A DNA stretch of 64,000 bases from Paludibacteraceae bacterium (GTDB lineage Bacteria; Bacteroidota; Bacteroidia; Bacteroidales; Paludibacteraceae): assembly GCA_017551675.1 (NCBI GenBank), contig JAFZLC010000009.1:1-64000 (forward strand). The letters are read 5' to 3'. Under the pieces are notes generated by a model that worked only from the letters and a program-made list of their open reading frames with translations, ran no database searches and was not told the DNA's origin. The translations under genes and the position numbers were made by a program. Positions 36,316-46,600 of this stretch are shown here, piece after piece (within the stretch, counting starts at the first letter, position 1; each line of letters opens with the position of its first letter).

Positions 36316-36334
36316 GGTGGGTTCTATAAATTCA
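36316..36334. repeat. half-decayed copy of the GGTGAG-type intergenic palindrome
   Basis: GGTGGGTTCTATAAATTCAT has the same core as the full copies at 58925 and 63645 but lacks a complete right arm. Confidence 0.4.
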
Positions 36335-36346
36335 TTTCAAGGGATC

Positions 36347-36600
36347 TCAAACAATAACCTTCCAACACTTCTCTCCAACCCTAACAATATAAACTCCTGA
36401 AACAGGAAGCGGGATGACCACACTCTCTGAAACTGCCGTCTGCTTGGCTACTAGAGTGCCTATCGTGGAATAGACCTCCACCTCACTTCCTTTCACTACC
36501 TGCTGCAAGACAATCGCTCCATTAGATACATATAACTGAATACCCGACTCTGACAAAGGAGTCTCTACGGCGACAGACTCGCAAAATCGACACCACTTCC
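36347..36600 (-). pseudogene. remnant of a T9SS-exported protein (sorting domain only)
   Basis: The encoded end (PLSESGIQLYVSNGAIVLQQ ... GVYIVRVGEKCWKV) is the same sorting domain as in the CotH protein at 55805, with about four in five bases alike over some 240 bp. Only this domain remains. The frame upstream runs into a hairpin terminator, and no signal peptide or catalytic part exists. This shows that a large exported protein gene, related to the CotH gene, was lost here by deletion or was never complete. Confidence 0.75.
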
Positions 36601-36621
36601 GTATCGAATGAGAGATATAAA

Positions 36622-36660
36622 GAATGGGAGATTTCGTAAGGAAGTCTCCCATTCTCTTTT
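36622..36660 (+). terminator. strong hairpin with T-run, orphan terminator
   Basis: GAATGGGAGA pairs with TCTCCCATTC across a 13-base loop and is followed by TCTTTT. No plus-strand gene precedes it directly, so it may have belonged to the deleted gene. Confidence 0.55.
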
Positions 36661-36803
36661 AGAAGTGGCTACAAGAGTTATAAATACAAGTTTGAAAATT
36701 AAAAATTTTCCCTGTCTGTTATTGGGAATGTATGAATACAATCAATATATTTGCTTTTATCTATTATTCTAATGTATTTGCTTATTTTTTAACTATTATA
36801 ATC

Positions 36804-37922
36804 ATGAATATAAAAAGATTTTCAGGAACGATTTTGTTATGTTCAAGTTTCTTTATGCTTCATGCACAAGATCTTGAAGAGAATAACATTTTCGATGCGA
36901 ACGTGACGATTAAGGGTTACACGTTGATGGAGAATGGAGGGATTGTGAATAAATCTCTCTCTATTTATACGGGTTATACAGGTGATACACCTGATACGGA
37001 ACAGCACATCCAACTGTCTGGAAATGAGACGAGTTATGGAACTATCATACCTGCGATAGCCTCTTTATCGAAATATGGCACGTTGATGCCTTTGAATTTT
37101 CATTCCAATGATTTCAATTTCATAGGCGGTTCAGTTCGCTTTGATAGTACGTTAAGCGTGATGGGCGAATGTTCCCTGCATGATAAGTTGACCATATTCC
37201 CTATAAAAGGTGCGCCGTATCATGTACGGGTTTCGGCGGAAGATATGACTCCAACCATATATTTCGGCGGAAGAGATATGCAGTCCATTGCTGGAAAATT
37301 CAAAGCCTCTTCGTTCTCTTTCATGGGAGGTCCTGTAAAATTCGACTCAATAGTAAATGTACGGGGATCTCTTAGGGTGTATAATGAACTATTTATAAAT
37401 CCGAATAACGAAGTTCCATTAGGTATAAGTATCATGTCAGGGGATAATTATACCCCGACAATTATGTTCCAAGGCCCAAGAAACAATATCGAAAGGGGAA
37501 GTATCAAGGCTACTACGCTTTTCATCGATGGAAAGGTGGGCATAGGGACCAATGAGGTCGACGAAAATGTGCAGATGCAGGTTTCGGGCAAAATCTTGTG
37601 CAAGGGTGACATCGAGGTGGCCAGCATCGACGCGAGTGATATTAAGACCAATGATATCACCGTAAAGATGAATGATGTGGCCGACTACGTTTTTGAGGAG
37701 AACTATGATTTGAAGGACTTGTCGGAGGTGGAGGCATATGTCAATGAGAACAAGCATTTGCCAGGTATTCCTTCGGCTGAGGAGATAGAGAAGAATGGCA
37801 TCAGTCTCTCTAAGATGACGAACCTATTGTTAGAGAAGATTGAGGAGTTGACTTTGCATATGATTCAACTGGAAAAAGAAAATAAGGCGTTGAAGGAAGA
37901 GGTGCAAAATTTGAAGAAATAA
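36804..37922 (+). CDS. exported fibre-like protein with C-terminal coiled coil
   Basis: About 372 residues from ATG 36804, with a signal peptide (MNIKRFSGTILLCSSFFMLHAQ). Two or three beta-rich repeats follow (NFIGGSVRFDSTLSVMGECS; SFSFMGGPVKFDSIVNVRGS). A tail has LYVNENKHLPGIPSAEEI-like sequence and a coiled coil (LLEKIEELTLHMIQLEKENK). This tail resembles those of Bacteroidota tail-fibre-like surface proteins. It is 18 bp before the C25 protease gene, so the two are likely coexpressed. The N-terminal extension of the longest frame is not needed. Function is unknown, with a structural role at the cell surface the best guess. Confidence 0.65.
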   Translation: MNIKRFSGTILLCSSFFMLHAQDLEENNIFDANVTIKGYTLMENGGIVNKSLSIYTGYTGDTPDTEQHIQLSGNETSYGTIIPAIASLSKYGTLMPLNFHSNDFNFIGGSVRFDSTLSVMGECSLHDKLTIFPIKGAPYHVRVSAEDMTPTIYFGGRDMQSIAGKFKASSFSFMGGPVKFDSIVNVRGSLRVYNELFINPNNEVPLGISIMSGDNYTPTIMFQGPRNNIERGSIKATTLFIDGKVGIGTNEVDENVQMQVSGKILCKGDIEVASIDASDIKTNDITVKMNDVADYVFEENYDLKDLSEVEAYVNENKHLPGIPSAEEIEKNGISLSKMTNLLLEKIEELTLHMIQLEKENKALKEEVQNLKK

Positions 37923-37940
37923 CCATAGCATTATTATATC

Positions 37941-40034
37941 ATGAAACAATTAGTCCTTTTATTGTTACTTTCTTTGTCTGTGGCCGTAAACGCCTCTGTG
38001 GGCGATTCGGGCATGAACGGACAGGTGAGTAATCCAAGCGATTACGGGCTACCTATGGTTCATCCTGCACCTATGGTTGATAGCTCAAGCGTAAGAGGCG
38101 CAAATGGTTATCTGATTGTAACCACAGATAAATACAGCACGGCTGTCGCAAAACTTATCCGGTGGAAAACGATTCAGGGTTTTAATTGCATCGTTTTGAC
38201 AAAACCATCGTGGACAGATTGTGATGAGGTCCTTTCTGAGATAAAAAAGATGTACGATGAGGTTGCACCTAAGTATTTGCTGATTTTCGGAGATAACGAA
38301 GATGTACCAGCTGCTCATTACGCATGTGAACATGCCAAGGAATATTTTGGTGTCCCCTATTTTTTGTCCGATGTGCCATACACGACGTTGAGTTCGCCTC
38401 TGCGCATACTCCGTCCTGACATGATTCATGGAAGAATATCCGTCTCGAATGAGTACGAGGCTGGTGTGGTGGTTGATAAAATCATCAGTTACGAAAGGTA
38501 TCCTGTGGAGGATGAGGCGTTTTACAACACATCCACACATTATACGGTTCCGGAGGATGTGGTGGATGAAAACGGTGATGGCATACAAAATGACTATTTC
38601 CTACTTAATTCGGAGCTTATCCGTAATTACATGATGGGTTGGGGCAAAACGGTAAATCGAGAGTATATATATGGCAGAACTCTTCCTACGCAATACATGG
38701 ATTATTGCTTTCAACAGGGCTATCTGGTATCGGAAGATCTCCAGGATCCCAGTGTATGGCAAGCTACCAATGCGTCGCTGTCTGAAGAGATAAACAAAGG
38801 CCGTTTTTATCTCCTATATTCCGGACATGGCGGCACGGATGGCTGGCATGGTTTTACGGTCACTGACGTCTCCGGTTTGGCAAATGGAAACAAACTGCCT
38901 GTCGTGTATAGTGAGACCTGTTTGTCAGGTTCATTCGGCGAGCCTTGTTGTTTCGCCGAATCCATGTTGAGGAAGGAAGACGGAGGTAGTGTGGGTGTCG
39001 TGGCTGCGTCGATGACCGCTCATTTTTTGTGGAATGAGGCATTGAACATCGGTATGTTTAATACAATCTACCCGGATCCTGGCATTAGAGCTAATATCGG
39101 GCAATATGACTATCCTCAGTGGTTCTTGGACACAAGGAAAATGGATAACGGGGAACCTTGCTACGAAATGGGTGAGGTGTTGCAGAAGGGTAAGTTTAAG
39201 ATGGTGGAGATGCTGGGAGACACGGCTATAATCGATTCTATAATGATTTATATGTATCATTATTTCGGAGACCCAAGCATGGAGATCTATACTGAAACGC
39301 CAGCTTGTTTCGACCCTTCCATTGTCAAAAATGGTTCTACCGTCACGGTGAACACAAATGGAGTCGATGGTTGTAAGATTGTGTTGAGCAGTTTGTCGGG
39401 CGACCAGATTCTTGTGGCGGAGAACGCTGATTCCGTCGACTTTACGGATGTGACATTCCCTTATACCGTGTACATCTCTAAGCATAATTACAAACCATAC
39501 GTGATGCATTCGATGAATTATATGCAAGATGAAAACGTCAAATATAACAGGGATATTCTTGCGGATAGTATAGTCGTGGGCAGTGGCGTGACTTCCCACT
39601 ACGAAAGTGGAGATGTGGTTGTGAACGGTGGCAAACTGACCCTCGTGGCAAAGAATTCCATCCAACTGCGACCTGGATTCAAGACGAATGGTGGTAAACT
39701 GTTGGTACATAAGGGAACGGATTATAACTGTCCATTCAGTTATGATGATCCGATTAGTATATTCAATGGCTCGCAAATGGTTCAGGAACCAGGCGATTCT
39801 ACCTTGACGAAATCTGTCAATCTAGTATCTGCGGATGGCACCATTTATGTGGAGGGTAACGCATTGGTTCTTCAATTCACAAAACCTACTGAGGTCGAGG
39901 TGTATGACATGTTAGGAAGAGTGGTTTACACTAACCCTAACCTTCGTCAGGGACGCGTGAAGCTGAACCGTGGTGTTTACTCTGTGAAGTATGGTGATTC
40001 CGTGAAAAAGATTATGATAACGGAAGAGAAATAG
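37941..40034 (+). CDS. C25 (gingipain-family) cysteine protease with T9SS sorting domain
   Basis: A 697-residue secreted protease. It has a signal peptide (MKQLVLLLLLSLSVAVNA) and a propeptide-like start. The caspase-like C25 core opens with YLIVTTDKYSTAVAKLIRWK and YLLIFGDNEDVPA. The catalytic His is in YSGHGGTDGW (about 296) and the catalytic Cys in SETCLSGSFG (about 326). Beta domains follow, then a T9SS type A sorting signal (VEVYDMLGRVVY ... GVYSVKYGDSVKK). It is related to gingipains of Porphyromonas but shorter, without an evident haemagglutinin region. Substrate specificity (Arg, Lys or other) is not readable. A terminator follows at 40057. Confidence 0.88.
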   Translation: MKQLVLLLLLSLSVAVNASVGDSGMNGQVSNPSDYGLPMVHPAPMVDSSSVRGANGYLIVTTDKYSTAVAKLIRWKTIQGFNCIVLTKPSWTDCDEVLSEIKKMYDEVAPKYLLIFGDNEDVPAAHYACEHAKEYFGVPYFLSDVPYTTLSSPLRILRPDMIHGRISVSNEYEAGVVVDKIISYERYPVEDEAFYNTSTHYTVPEDVVDENGDGIQNDYFLLNSELIRNYMMGWGKTVNREYIYGRTLPTQYMDYCFQQGYLVSEDLQDPSVWQATNASLSEEINKGRFYLLYSGHGGTDGWHGFTVTDVSGLANGNKLPVVYSETCLSGSFGEPCCFAESMLRKEDGGSVGVVAASMTAHFLWNEALNIGMFNTIYPDPGIRANIGQYDYPQWFLDTRKMDNGEPCYEMGEVLQKGKFKMVEMLGDTAIIDSIMIYMYHYFGDPSMEIYTETPACFDPSIVKNGSTVTVNTNGVDGCKIVLSSLSGDQILVAENADSVDFTDVTFPYTVYISKHNYKPYVMHSMNYMQDENVKYNRDILADSIVVGSGVTSHYESGDVVVNGGKLTLVAKNSIQLRPGFKTNGGKLLVHKGTDYNCPFSYDDPISIFNGSQMVQEPGDSTLTKSVNLVSADGTIYVEGNALVLQFTKPTEVEVYDMLGRVVYTNPNLRQGRVKLNRGVYSVKYGDSVKKIMITEEK

Positions 40035-40056
40035 GTTTCTCTCTTCTATGGGTAAT

Positions 40057-40089
40057 AGCACCGTTGGAGCAATCCTTCGGTGCTTTTTT
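40057..40089 (+). terminator. intrinsic terminator after the C25 protease gene
   Basis: AGCACCG pairs with CGGTGCT (with an inner GGA/TCC), followed by TTTTTT. It lies 23 bp after the stop and in front of the convergent DUF1848 gene. Confidence 0.88.
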
Positions 40090-40097
40090 ATGGGTAA

Positions 40098-41153
40098 CTA
40101 TTCTATGATGCTCTCCGACTCCCCACTATGTCTCTTTCTATTTTTCTCCACCACCTCTTTCGATGTGTTGGCATAACAATAGATGCAGAAGTGGCTGCAA
40201 GTGTTATACATACCGATATCCTTGCTCATCATGCAACCGCAAGCTAGGCGTTGACCCTTATCCTTCATTTTTTCGGGAGACAAAGCCGGACGACTAAAAT
40301 CGGGTCCGAAGAGGCTATCCTGCTCAGGCAATTTGCCGTAGCTGAGGTAATAGAGCAGTTCCTTATCGTCGGACCATAATCGTTTCATCAATTCGCCATC
40401 GACACAGCGGTTATGTTCGATACCATATTGATCGAGGTCGATTTTCTCGCCACAAGTAGCCAGTTGCAGGTCCCAGCCCTCTTCATGCCAACGGTTGCGG
40501 CATTTAGCAAGTCCGTCGGCAATCTCATGCATCTGAGAGAGTGAGAACTCAGCCTGTTCGATGGTCTCTTTCGAGAAGTGAGACGAATCCTTCACGAGGT
40601 TGGTTTGCACCTTGCGGTAGCCAAGTATATCGATATAGCTGAAGACCAGTTTGTCGGTCAATCCTTTCAGTCGGTTGCCGAGGTTCCACACCTTCACAAG
40701 TAGGTCGCGGGGAGATAGCTCAGGGGTAACGATAAGCGGGTCGAAGCGCCAGATAACACGTTCCTTACCGATCAGTTCCGACAGTTGGCGGAAGGTCTCC
40801 ACCCGTTGATCCACGCTAGGCACATTCGGTTCGAAGCCCTCACGATCGTAGTCGTTGAAGGTGAATTGGAAGTAGTAATGAATGCCCCGTTCATCCAGTT
40901 CATGCAGTAATGGTAGCAGCGGACGAGGGTTTTTCGTCCAGAAGACCACCACCTTACAGTTTTGGAAGGAGATGTACATTGGTTTCTGGTTGAACGGATT
41001 GTACCACACGCAGTAACCCGCCCGCAATCGGTTGATGAACCATTGCGCATAGAACGCCGGCACGTCCGTCGACCGACTAGCGGAGATGATGACGGGGGCG
41101 GAGGCCTCAACGATTTCACCAGATTGTATTTTTATGGGAAGTTTTTCGGGCAT
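40098..41153 (-). CDS. DUF1848 family protein, radical SAM-like
   Basis: A 351-residue protein of DUF1848. The N-terminus has ISASRSTDVPAFYAQWFINRL and YNPFNQKPMYISFQNCKVVVFWTKNP, the middle GKERVIWRFDPLIVTP. The C-terminus has CGCMMSKDIGMYNTCSHFCIYC, with C-x3-C-x2-C ending in a radical SAM-type cluster site. The order (barrel first, cluster last) is that of a permuted radical SAM fold. The biochemical role is unknown; members often occur in anaerobes. Its -7 box TATCTTTG is at 41199-41206, with a TTG at -33 inside the 49-bp repeat. Confidence 0.8.
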   Translation of the reverse strand: MPEKLPIKIQSGEIVEASAPVIISASRSTDVPAFYAQWFINRLRAGYCVWYNPFNQKPMYISFQNCKVVVFWTKNPRPLLPLLHELDERGIHYYFQFTFNDYDREGFEPNVPSVDQRVETFRQLSELIGKERVIWRFDPLIVTPELSPRDLLVKVWNLGNRLKGLTDKLVFSYIDILGYRKVQTNLVKDSSHFSKETIEQAEFSLSQMHEIADGLAKCRNRWHEEGWDLQLATCGEKIDLDQYGIEHNRCVDGELMKRLWSDDKELLYYLSYGKLPEQDSLFGPDFSRPALSPEKMKDKGQRLACGCMMSKDIGMYNTCSHFCIYCYANTSKEVVEKNRKRHSGESESIIE

Positions 41154-41220
41154 GATGCGGGTGATGATTAATGATGAGATTAAGTGTCATCTATATGCAA
41201 AGATACTATTTATATGGCAG

Positions 41221-41269
41221 AAAGTTCAACTAAGCGATTAAAACTATTTCGAGTTTGGGGAGAGAATAA
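41221..41269. repeat. 49-bp direct repeat, left copy
   Basis: 47 of 49 bases match 42984-43032. The two copies, in the same orientation, flank the AlbA-type ATPase gene and its promoter. A shared TTATGAGAAATTCA follows each copy at 41277 and 43086. Confidence 0.85.
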
Positions 41270-41311
41270 AATGAAATTATGAGAAATTCAGATTGGGCTG
41301 CAAAGTCATAG

Positions 41312-42853
41312 TTATTCTACAATCTCCCAATGTCCGCCTTTGTCACCACCAACACGTCGAATGACATTATTCTTCCTTAACTTTTTGGTGTTCCAATAGA
41401 CACCATCCTCTGTAATATCACATGCAACGGCCAGTTCCTTATTGGTGATTTGGGGGTTCTTCTTCATTAGCCTAATTATTTTCTCCGTAGTTTTCTCCGT
41501 AGTTTTCTCCGTAGTTGTTTTACCCGTTTTCGTAATTGTCTCCTTGGTTATAAGGCTATTCTTTTCGTTAATATCAGGAGCAAGTTTTTTGTCACAACCA
41601 ACATGTATAGGGATATGAATAAGGAACGTCAGACGATCTTCCGTAGTCTCAAAGGTGGCACGAGGAGAACCATTGGCTGTCAGTTTCTCTTGAATAGTGG
41701 GAACTCCAGTTGAACGGCCTTCCGTCAAATCCAGTTCTTTTAAGAAGTCACCTAAACGGCGGTTGCGATAACGTCGGCTCTTCAAACTGTCGCCTTTTTC
41801 AATAGCTGACATGGGAATGCTACGGTCTGGCCCTGGACAGTTGAGAATAGTAATTCCATCAGGCTCAATGGTTATTTCCACTGGTTCGTGTTGCTGATAG
41901 TCTCTATGATACATCGAGTTGACGACAGCTTCTTCTATTGCGTCATACGGATAGTTCCAGAACCGGTTAGCTTCTTGTTGTCCAGACACTTTCTGTACTG
42001 TTTCGTAAAGGACATTTGTTTCCAAATAATCCATTGTCTGCTTAACAATCTGTGGAACACTTCCTTTGAATGTTTTTTCTGTGAAGTTATGAGGATTCTT
42101 CACTTTCCCTTCGGGAAACGTCACAATATCAATCTGTGTATAAGGGAAGAACTTCTCGGGATGCTCACAGAACATCATTGCCGCCACGTTCTTGATTGTG
42201 CGATTTTCTGTTGAACCAGTCATCAGTTCCATTTGCTCCAGTGTTTCCACCAAGGGTTGTGTAAAAAGTGACGCTTCCAGTTTGCTTCCAATAGTAGCCA
42301 GATAGTCACGTAGCAACACCATCGAGATGTCGCTCATGGCAATGCTCGGGTTAGAACGTTCATCGAAAGGCACACGATTGGTCATATCCCTCAATTCGTC
42401 AAGCACTTCTCCTTTGGCGATGATGCTGCTTGAACCGCTGCGAATGAAATACCGCATTTGTTTCACTTTGGCCGTCACATCCTGAGGTATGGCATAAGGT
42501 CGGTTCACACCAGACGGTGCCCATATCACCAATACCTGTTGACCGTCCACCACCTCTACAGAAGTTCGTGGCAAATAATACGGGTCAAACATATTGTTGA
42601 ACCCCACCATCTGCTTCAGTATCCCATCCACCACCTCAATATTGATACCTATGACAGGTCTTTTAGCGATACCATATTCGTTCTCTTCAACACCCACAAG
42701 CACATAACCGCCCCCGAGGTTGTCAAAGTCATTGGCAAAAGCGCAAATGCTGTGGTAGATGTCCGCAGGATTCCACCCTTTCTTAAACTCAATCCTGTTC
42801 CCCTCGACCTTCCGCTTATTCAGCAGATCTTCTATGTTAATTGGTAATGCCAT
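41312..42853 (-). CDS. AlbA_2-type ATPase/transcriptional regulator (Schlafen AAA_4 family)
   Basis: A 513-residue protein. The AlbA_2/DivIVA-like N-terminal domain has RKVEGNRIEFKKGWNPADI and GGYVLVGVEENEYGI. A middle YPYDAIEEAVVNSMYHRDYQ is the HATPase-like segment (GHKL) of this family, with TILNCPGPDRSIPMS. The C-terminal winged helix (NPQITNKELAVACDITEDGVYWNTKKLR) is preceded by TTEKTTEKTTEKI, coded by 12-bp repeats. These proteins are widespread in defence islands and their function is debated. Its promoter (TATATTTG) is at 42898-42905. It lies between two 49-bp direct repeats, suggesting independent insertion. Confidence 0.82.
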   Translation of the reverse strand: MALPINIEDLLNKRKVEGNRIEFKKGWNPADIYHSICAFANDFDNLGGGYVLVGVEENEYGIAKRPVIGINIEVVDGILKQMVGFNNMFDPYYLPRTSVEVVDGQQVLVIWAPSGVNRPYAIPQDVTAKVKQMRYFIRSGSSSIIAKGEVLDELRDMTNRVPFDERSNPSIAMSDISMVLLRDYLATIGSKLEASLFTQPLVETLEQMELMTGSTENRTIKNVAAMMFCEHPEKFFPYTQIDIVTFPEGKVKNPHNFTEKTFKGSVPQIVKQTMDYLETNVLYETVQKVSGQQEANRFWNYPYDAIEEAVVNSMYHRDYQQHEPVEITIEPDGITILNCPGPDRSIPMSAIEKGDSLKSRRYRNRRLGDFLKELDLTEGRSTGVPTIQEKLTANGSPRATFETTEDRLTFLIHIPIHVGCDKKLAPDINEKNSLITKETITKTGKTTTEKTTEKTTEKIIRLMKKNPQITNKELAVACDITEDGVYWNTKKLRKNNVIRRVGGDKGGHWEIVE

Positions 42854-42983
42854 ACTCTAAGATTGATTATATATTATTTTTTTGATAAATTTTTCAATGC
42901 AAATATATTGATTTATAGTGAAAGAGAAGGTTCCCCTCCAAAATTTGTGCTTACACATTATGTAAAGTAATTGTTTTCATAAA

Positions 42984-43032
42984 AAAGTTCTACTAAGCGA
43001 TAAAAACTATTTCGAGTTTGGGGAGAGAATAA
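42984..43032. repeat. 49-bp direct repeat, right copy
   Basis: Partner of 41221-41269. The gap 42854-43156 otherwise holds the AlbA gene promoter and the short region before HigA. A frame from 43079 extends the HigA N-terminus but is not needed. Confidence 0.85.
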
Positions 43033-43156
43033 TTTGCTTTAATGGGGGGAAAGTAGTAATTTTACAAACGGAAAGTGTATGTGGAGTTATGAGAAATTCA
43101 AATATGGGTTACCTGTGAATTTTTCGAAAAACTTGAAAATGATATCGAAATCAATT

Positions 43157-43471
43157 ATGGAAACAAGTAATAACACAGAAATCATTCCATTCTCAGCAGT
43201 TCATCCTACGGAAATCATTAAAGATGAGATAAAAGCAAGAGGAATATCACAAAAGGAGCTAGCTATCAGAATGGGAATGAAGTCCTTTAATCTGAACAAG
43301 CTACTCAAGGGGGAGAACATCACTCCTGCTATTGCTGCTAAATTAGAGTTGGCGTTAGATATTCCTTCTGATTTCTGGTTAAACCTACAGTCTCAATATG
43401 AGATAGATTCTAAGAATGTGGCTTTAAGAAATGAGTTTGAAACAGATGCTAGTATAGATAGGATTATTTGA
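43157..43471 (+). CDS. higA: HigA-like XRE antitoxin, orphan
   Basis: About 104 residues of the HigA branch of XRE regulators: FSAVHPTEIIKDEIKARGI, then the helix-turn-helix SQKELAIRMGMKSFNLNKLL and NITPAIAAKLELALDIPSDFWLNLQSQYEID. ATG 43157 is preferred because it starts the antitoxin domain; ATG 43079 would add 26 residues. No complete HigB toxin is found on either side. The element TTATGAGAAATTCA upstream, shared with the other 49-bp repeat, may be a piece of one. A terminator follows. Confidence 0.75.
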   Translation: METSNNTEIIPFSAVHPTEIIKDEIKARGISQKELAIRMGMKSFNLNKLLKGENITPAIAAKLELALDIPSDFWLNLQSQYEIDSKNVALRNEFETDASIDRII

Positions 43472-43515
43472 AACTTAAAGTTCTATTCTGTTTGCTATAG
43501 CCCCCATAAAACGAC

Positions 43516-43563
43516 GTGGGGATATCAATTGACTGTAGACATCTGTATCCCCAGCGCTTTTTA
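43516..43563. terminator. hairpin terminator between higA and the RT gene
   Basis: GTGGGGATA pairs with TATCCCCA over a 21-base loop, followed by GCGCTTTTTAT on the plus strand. It separates the convergent higA and reverse transcriptase genes. The minus-strand side (GTCGTTTTATG) is less T-rich. Confidence 0.6.
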
Positions 43564-43647
43564 TGCCTGCTAAAAAGGTTTATTTTCTTTAGCAATTGGT
43601 TCTAAAAATAAGCGGTATTATATATGAAGAGATGTACAACTTAGCCT

Positions 43648-46600
43648 TTATCCTTCCAGAAAATCTTGTACACAATCAAACATATCTGCATCTAACCGCA
43701 TATCATCTCGATAGTGTATAATAAAGTTAATCTTCGTTTTAAACAAGGTATTGTTTACCGAGTAGAGATAGTCGTTCAGTGCAATCAGTTCTTTGATTAA
43801 CCAGTCATGCTTCCGCATCATCCAGCTACAGAGTATAGTACAATTTTTTTCCGAACAGTCATCAGAACCTGTGATTCTAATCCGAAGGCAATCCTCCTGC
43901 TTTTCGTTTTTCAATTTACATCCTTTGCATCTCTTTGCTTTTTTTGCTACCGTCAATTGTTTCACATTTAAGTATAGCTCTATATTTATTTCTTCAGTAA
44001 TTGGCTTGTCACCCATTCCTGCTTTTTCATCGGTGGTATAATCTGTTTTTAGTACTATTTTATCCGTCACCAAATGTGATATCCAATGAAACTTTGATGT
44101 GGCTGACAAATTTCTCAAATTTTGTCTCAACAAATGATAGTTTACTCTATCATTTGCCACATCAAGTAAGTCTGCCAATCTGATGAGAATCATCAAGTAT
44201 TTCAAACTTATTGTGTCATCTTGAGCCCTTGACTTGAGCCCATAAACATCCATTACATCATATCCATGGCTCTCTGATACTTTAGCTACAAAAGACAACA
44301 AGGTCGGCTCTAAATAGTTTAATAAAGAATTGGATCGTTCACGAATAAACTTGGCACTATCCTTGGCATGGTTATCTCTAACCAAAGCCTCGAAATATCC
44401 ATACACCTCATTGAACACCTTGATTAAGAAATTGCCAGCATCTTTATAACGAGAGTCCTTTTTACCAGTATAGTCTATCTCATCAAATTTTCCGACCTCT
44501 TTTTCCATTTGGAGCATTAAGTCCGCAATCAAAGTCATATTCTTTCCACTTTCAGAACTTAACCTACCCAAATCCGGATGAATGACCATGCTGATGTCGT
44601 GCAAATAGCACGCTAGAAAAAGAATATAATAATCTACATTCTTTAATGCAAAATAGTCAATTCTATTCGTTAATTCCAATGATTTTGTGATAAGTGTAAC
44701 AGCGTGCTCTTCATTATGCAGCGTGTAGGAGTTTAGAAATTTAGAACCATTGTACCACAATCCTTTCGTAAGTCGATGAGTCACAATCAACGAATCCACC
44801 CATTCTGGATTACGAACATTCCTGATGAATAGATTCAGTACTTCAAGCACTCCAATATCAATCCCCATTTGGTTGGAAATGTCTTTTTCATTTATATGCT
44901 CTACAAACTCTTCAAATTGCTCCAAATCAAAGTTTTTATTCCTCAAATAGGCTAATATTCTAAGTTCTATGTACTTAAATCGTCTGGCATTCTTTTTTGA
45001 TAAAGACAATGAATCCGAAGGAATGACATCTATGATTTCTGAAAAAAACACATTCAATATCTTACGCTGATATTCAGCAGAGGCTTTCATCACAAATTGT
45101 GTAAAATGCGCCTCTGCAAAACCTTGATTCCGCATTTTGCCTATGCAGTCCTTAGTATCTTTGTCCTCCGATTTTTCAATAGACAGAAATTCCCGCAACT
45201 TGCCTAATTGCTTGTCTGTCTCCATACATTTTAGGCTCTTAAAGTTCTCTCTGGCCCATCTTATTAGAGATACATAAGAATCCTGGGACATCGATTTAAT
45301 TATACAAGATGTCTCCACATCCTTAGCATAGAACAGAGAATCCTGTATTCCTTGTACATTTACATTACAATTATGTAGTAACTGTTTTTCAAACTCAATT
45401 ATCTTCTGCTTGAAATCTTCAGCCTCTTTCTTTCTAAGATTTTGGATAATAAGACGATATTCTGTCTTAAAAATATCCTCTTCATACTGCTCGAAGAATT
45501 TTTCAGGATCATTAGCTTTCTCTAAGAAACGTTCACAGAAATCGTCCATATTTGGATTACCTTCTTCTCTGATTTTCAATAGTCGATTGCGATAAAGGAA
45601 GTATTTCTTAACCCTTCGCAAGAGTTTAAGTTTTGAAGCGAGCACCTCACCGTTCTTTTCTTCTTTCGCTGCGTCATTCTGTTTATCGACAAGTTTGCCA
45701 ATCTCACGAGAAATAACTTTGTCTAGAGCTTCCAATTTAACTAGAGACACATGATCGTCTATTTCATCTAAATTATACGACAGATCCGAGTTCATGTATG
45801 TTTCTCTAGTTATATTTGCTATTGGTCCATATTGGTTATCTGCATCATCTATATGAGTAAAGGTACTTTTACCTTTTTCGTGGAATTTAATCGTATAATC
45901 TAATTTAGATTGAAAAGCAAGGCTGTCTTCATTGACAAAATTAGGGAGTGTATTATTGGCCTTTTTTGCTTTCTTGCATTTCTCTTTTAAGCTATCATTA
46001 AGTGCATCGATTCTATTCTTAAACTTGTCCTCATCCAGTTTAGACTGGATATATATGACAGAGTCATCAACATAGAAATATGCATCTCCTTTAAAGGTAT
46101 TATCCTGCATCAAAAGACGTTTAATCTCTATCATGCAAAGGTTGCCAAAGAAGTAAGATTGAGGCAACCCCTGTGGTATTCCATAATTCATGTATTGATT
46201 CGTGCCAGATAAGTCAGTTCCTTCTGGATAATAATACTCTTTCCAAGGCTTAATGTTTTTGGAGGACATGTTGAAATACAACAATTTGACCACAGCACAG
46301 CAAAGTCCATTCTTATCGGTGTCGTATGTTTTCGATAGTTTACTGATGATGTAGTCATACATCATTTTAGGAGAAATAGACGGAAAAAAATTTTTGATAT
46401 CCAAACTTACTTCAGTCTTGTAGTTATGGTTCTTTTGGTATGTCCTACAATGTTCAATAATCTCATCGGTATACTCTTTGTATTTTGTCTGCCACTTGTG
46501 AAATAAATACTGAACATTCGTACAAGGAATATTTCCATAGAAATTGTGGGGCAGCAATTTAGACAAGTCTGATAGTTTTCTAACCCCTTTATCTAAGTCG

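Noticed and set aside
38931-39776. 281-residue minus-strand frame inside the C25 protease gene
   Set aside because: It is opposite a clear protease with catalytic motifs; its composition (His/Arg/Ile-rich) is that of an antisense shadow.
41221-43032. Insertion sequence or integron around the AlbA gene
   Set aside because: No transposase, integrase or terminal inverted repeats are found; only direct repeats are present, so I report a repeat-flanked segment and not an IS.
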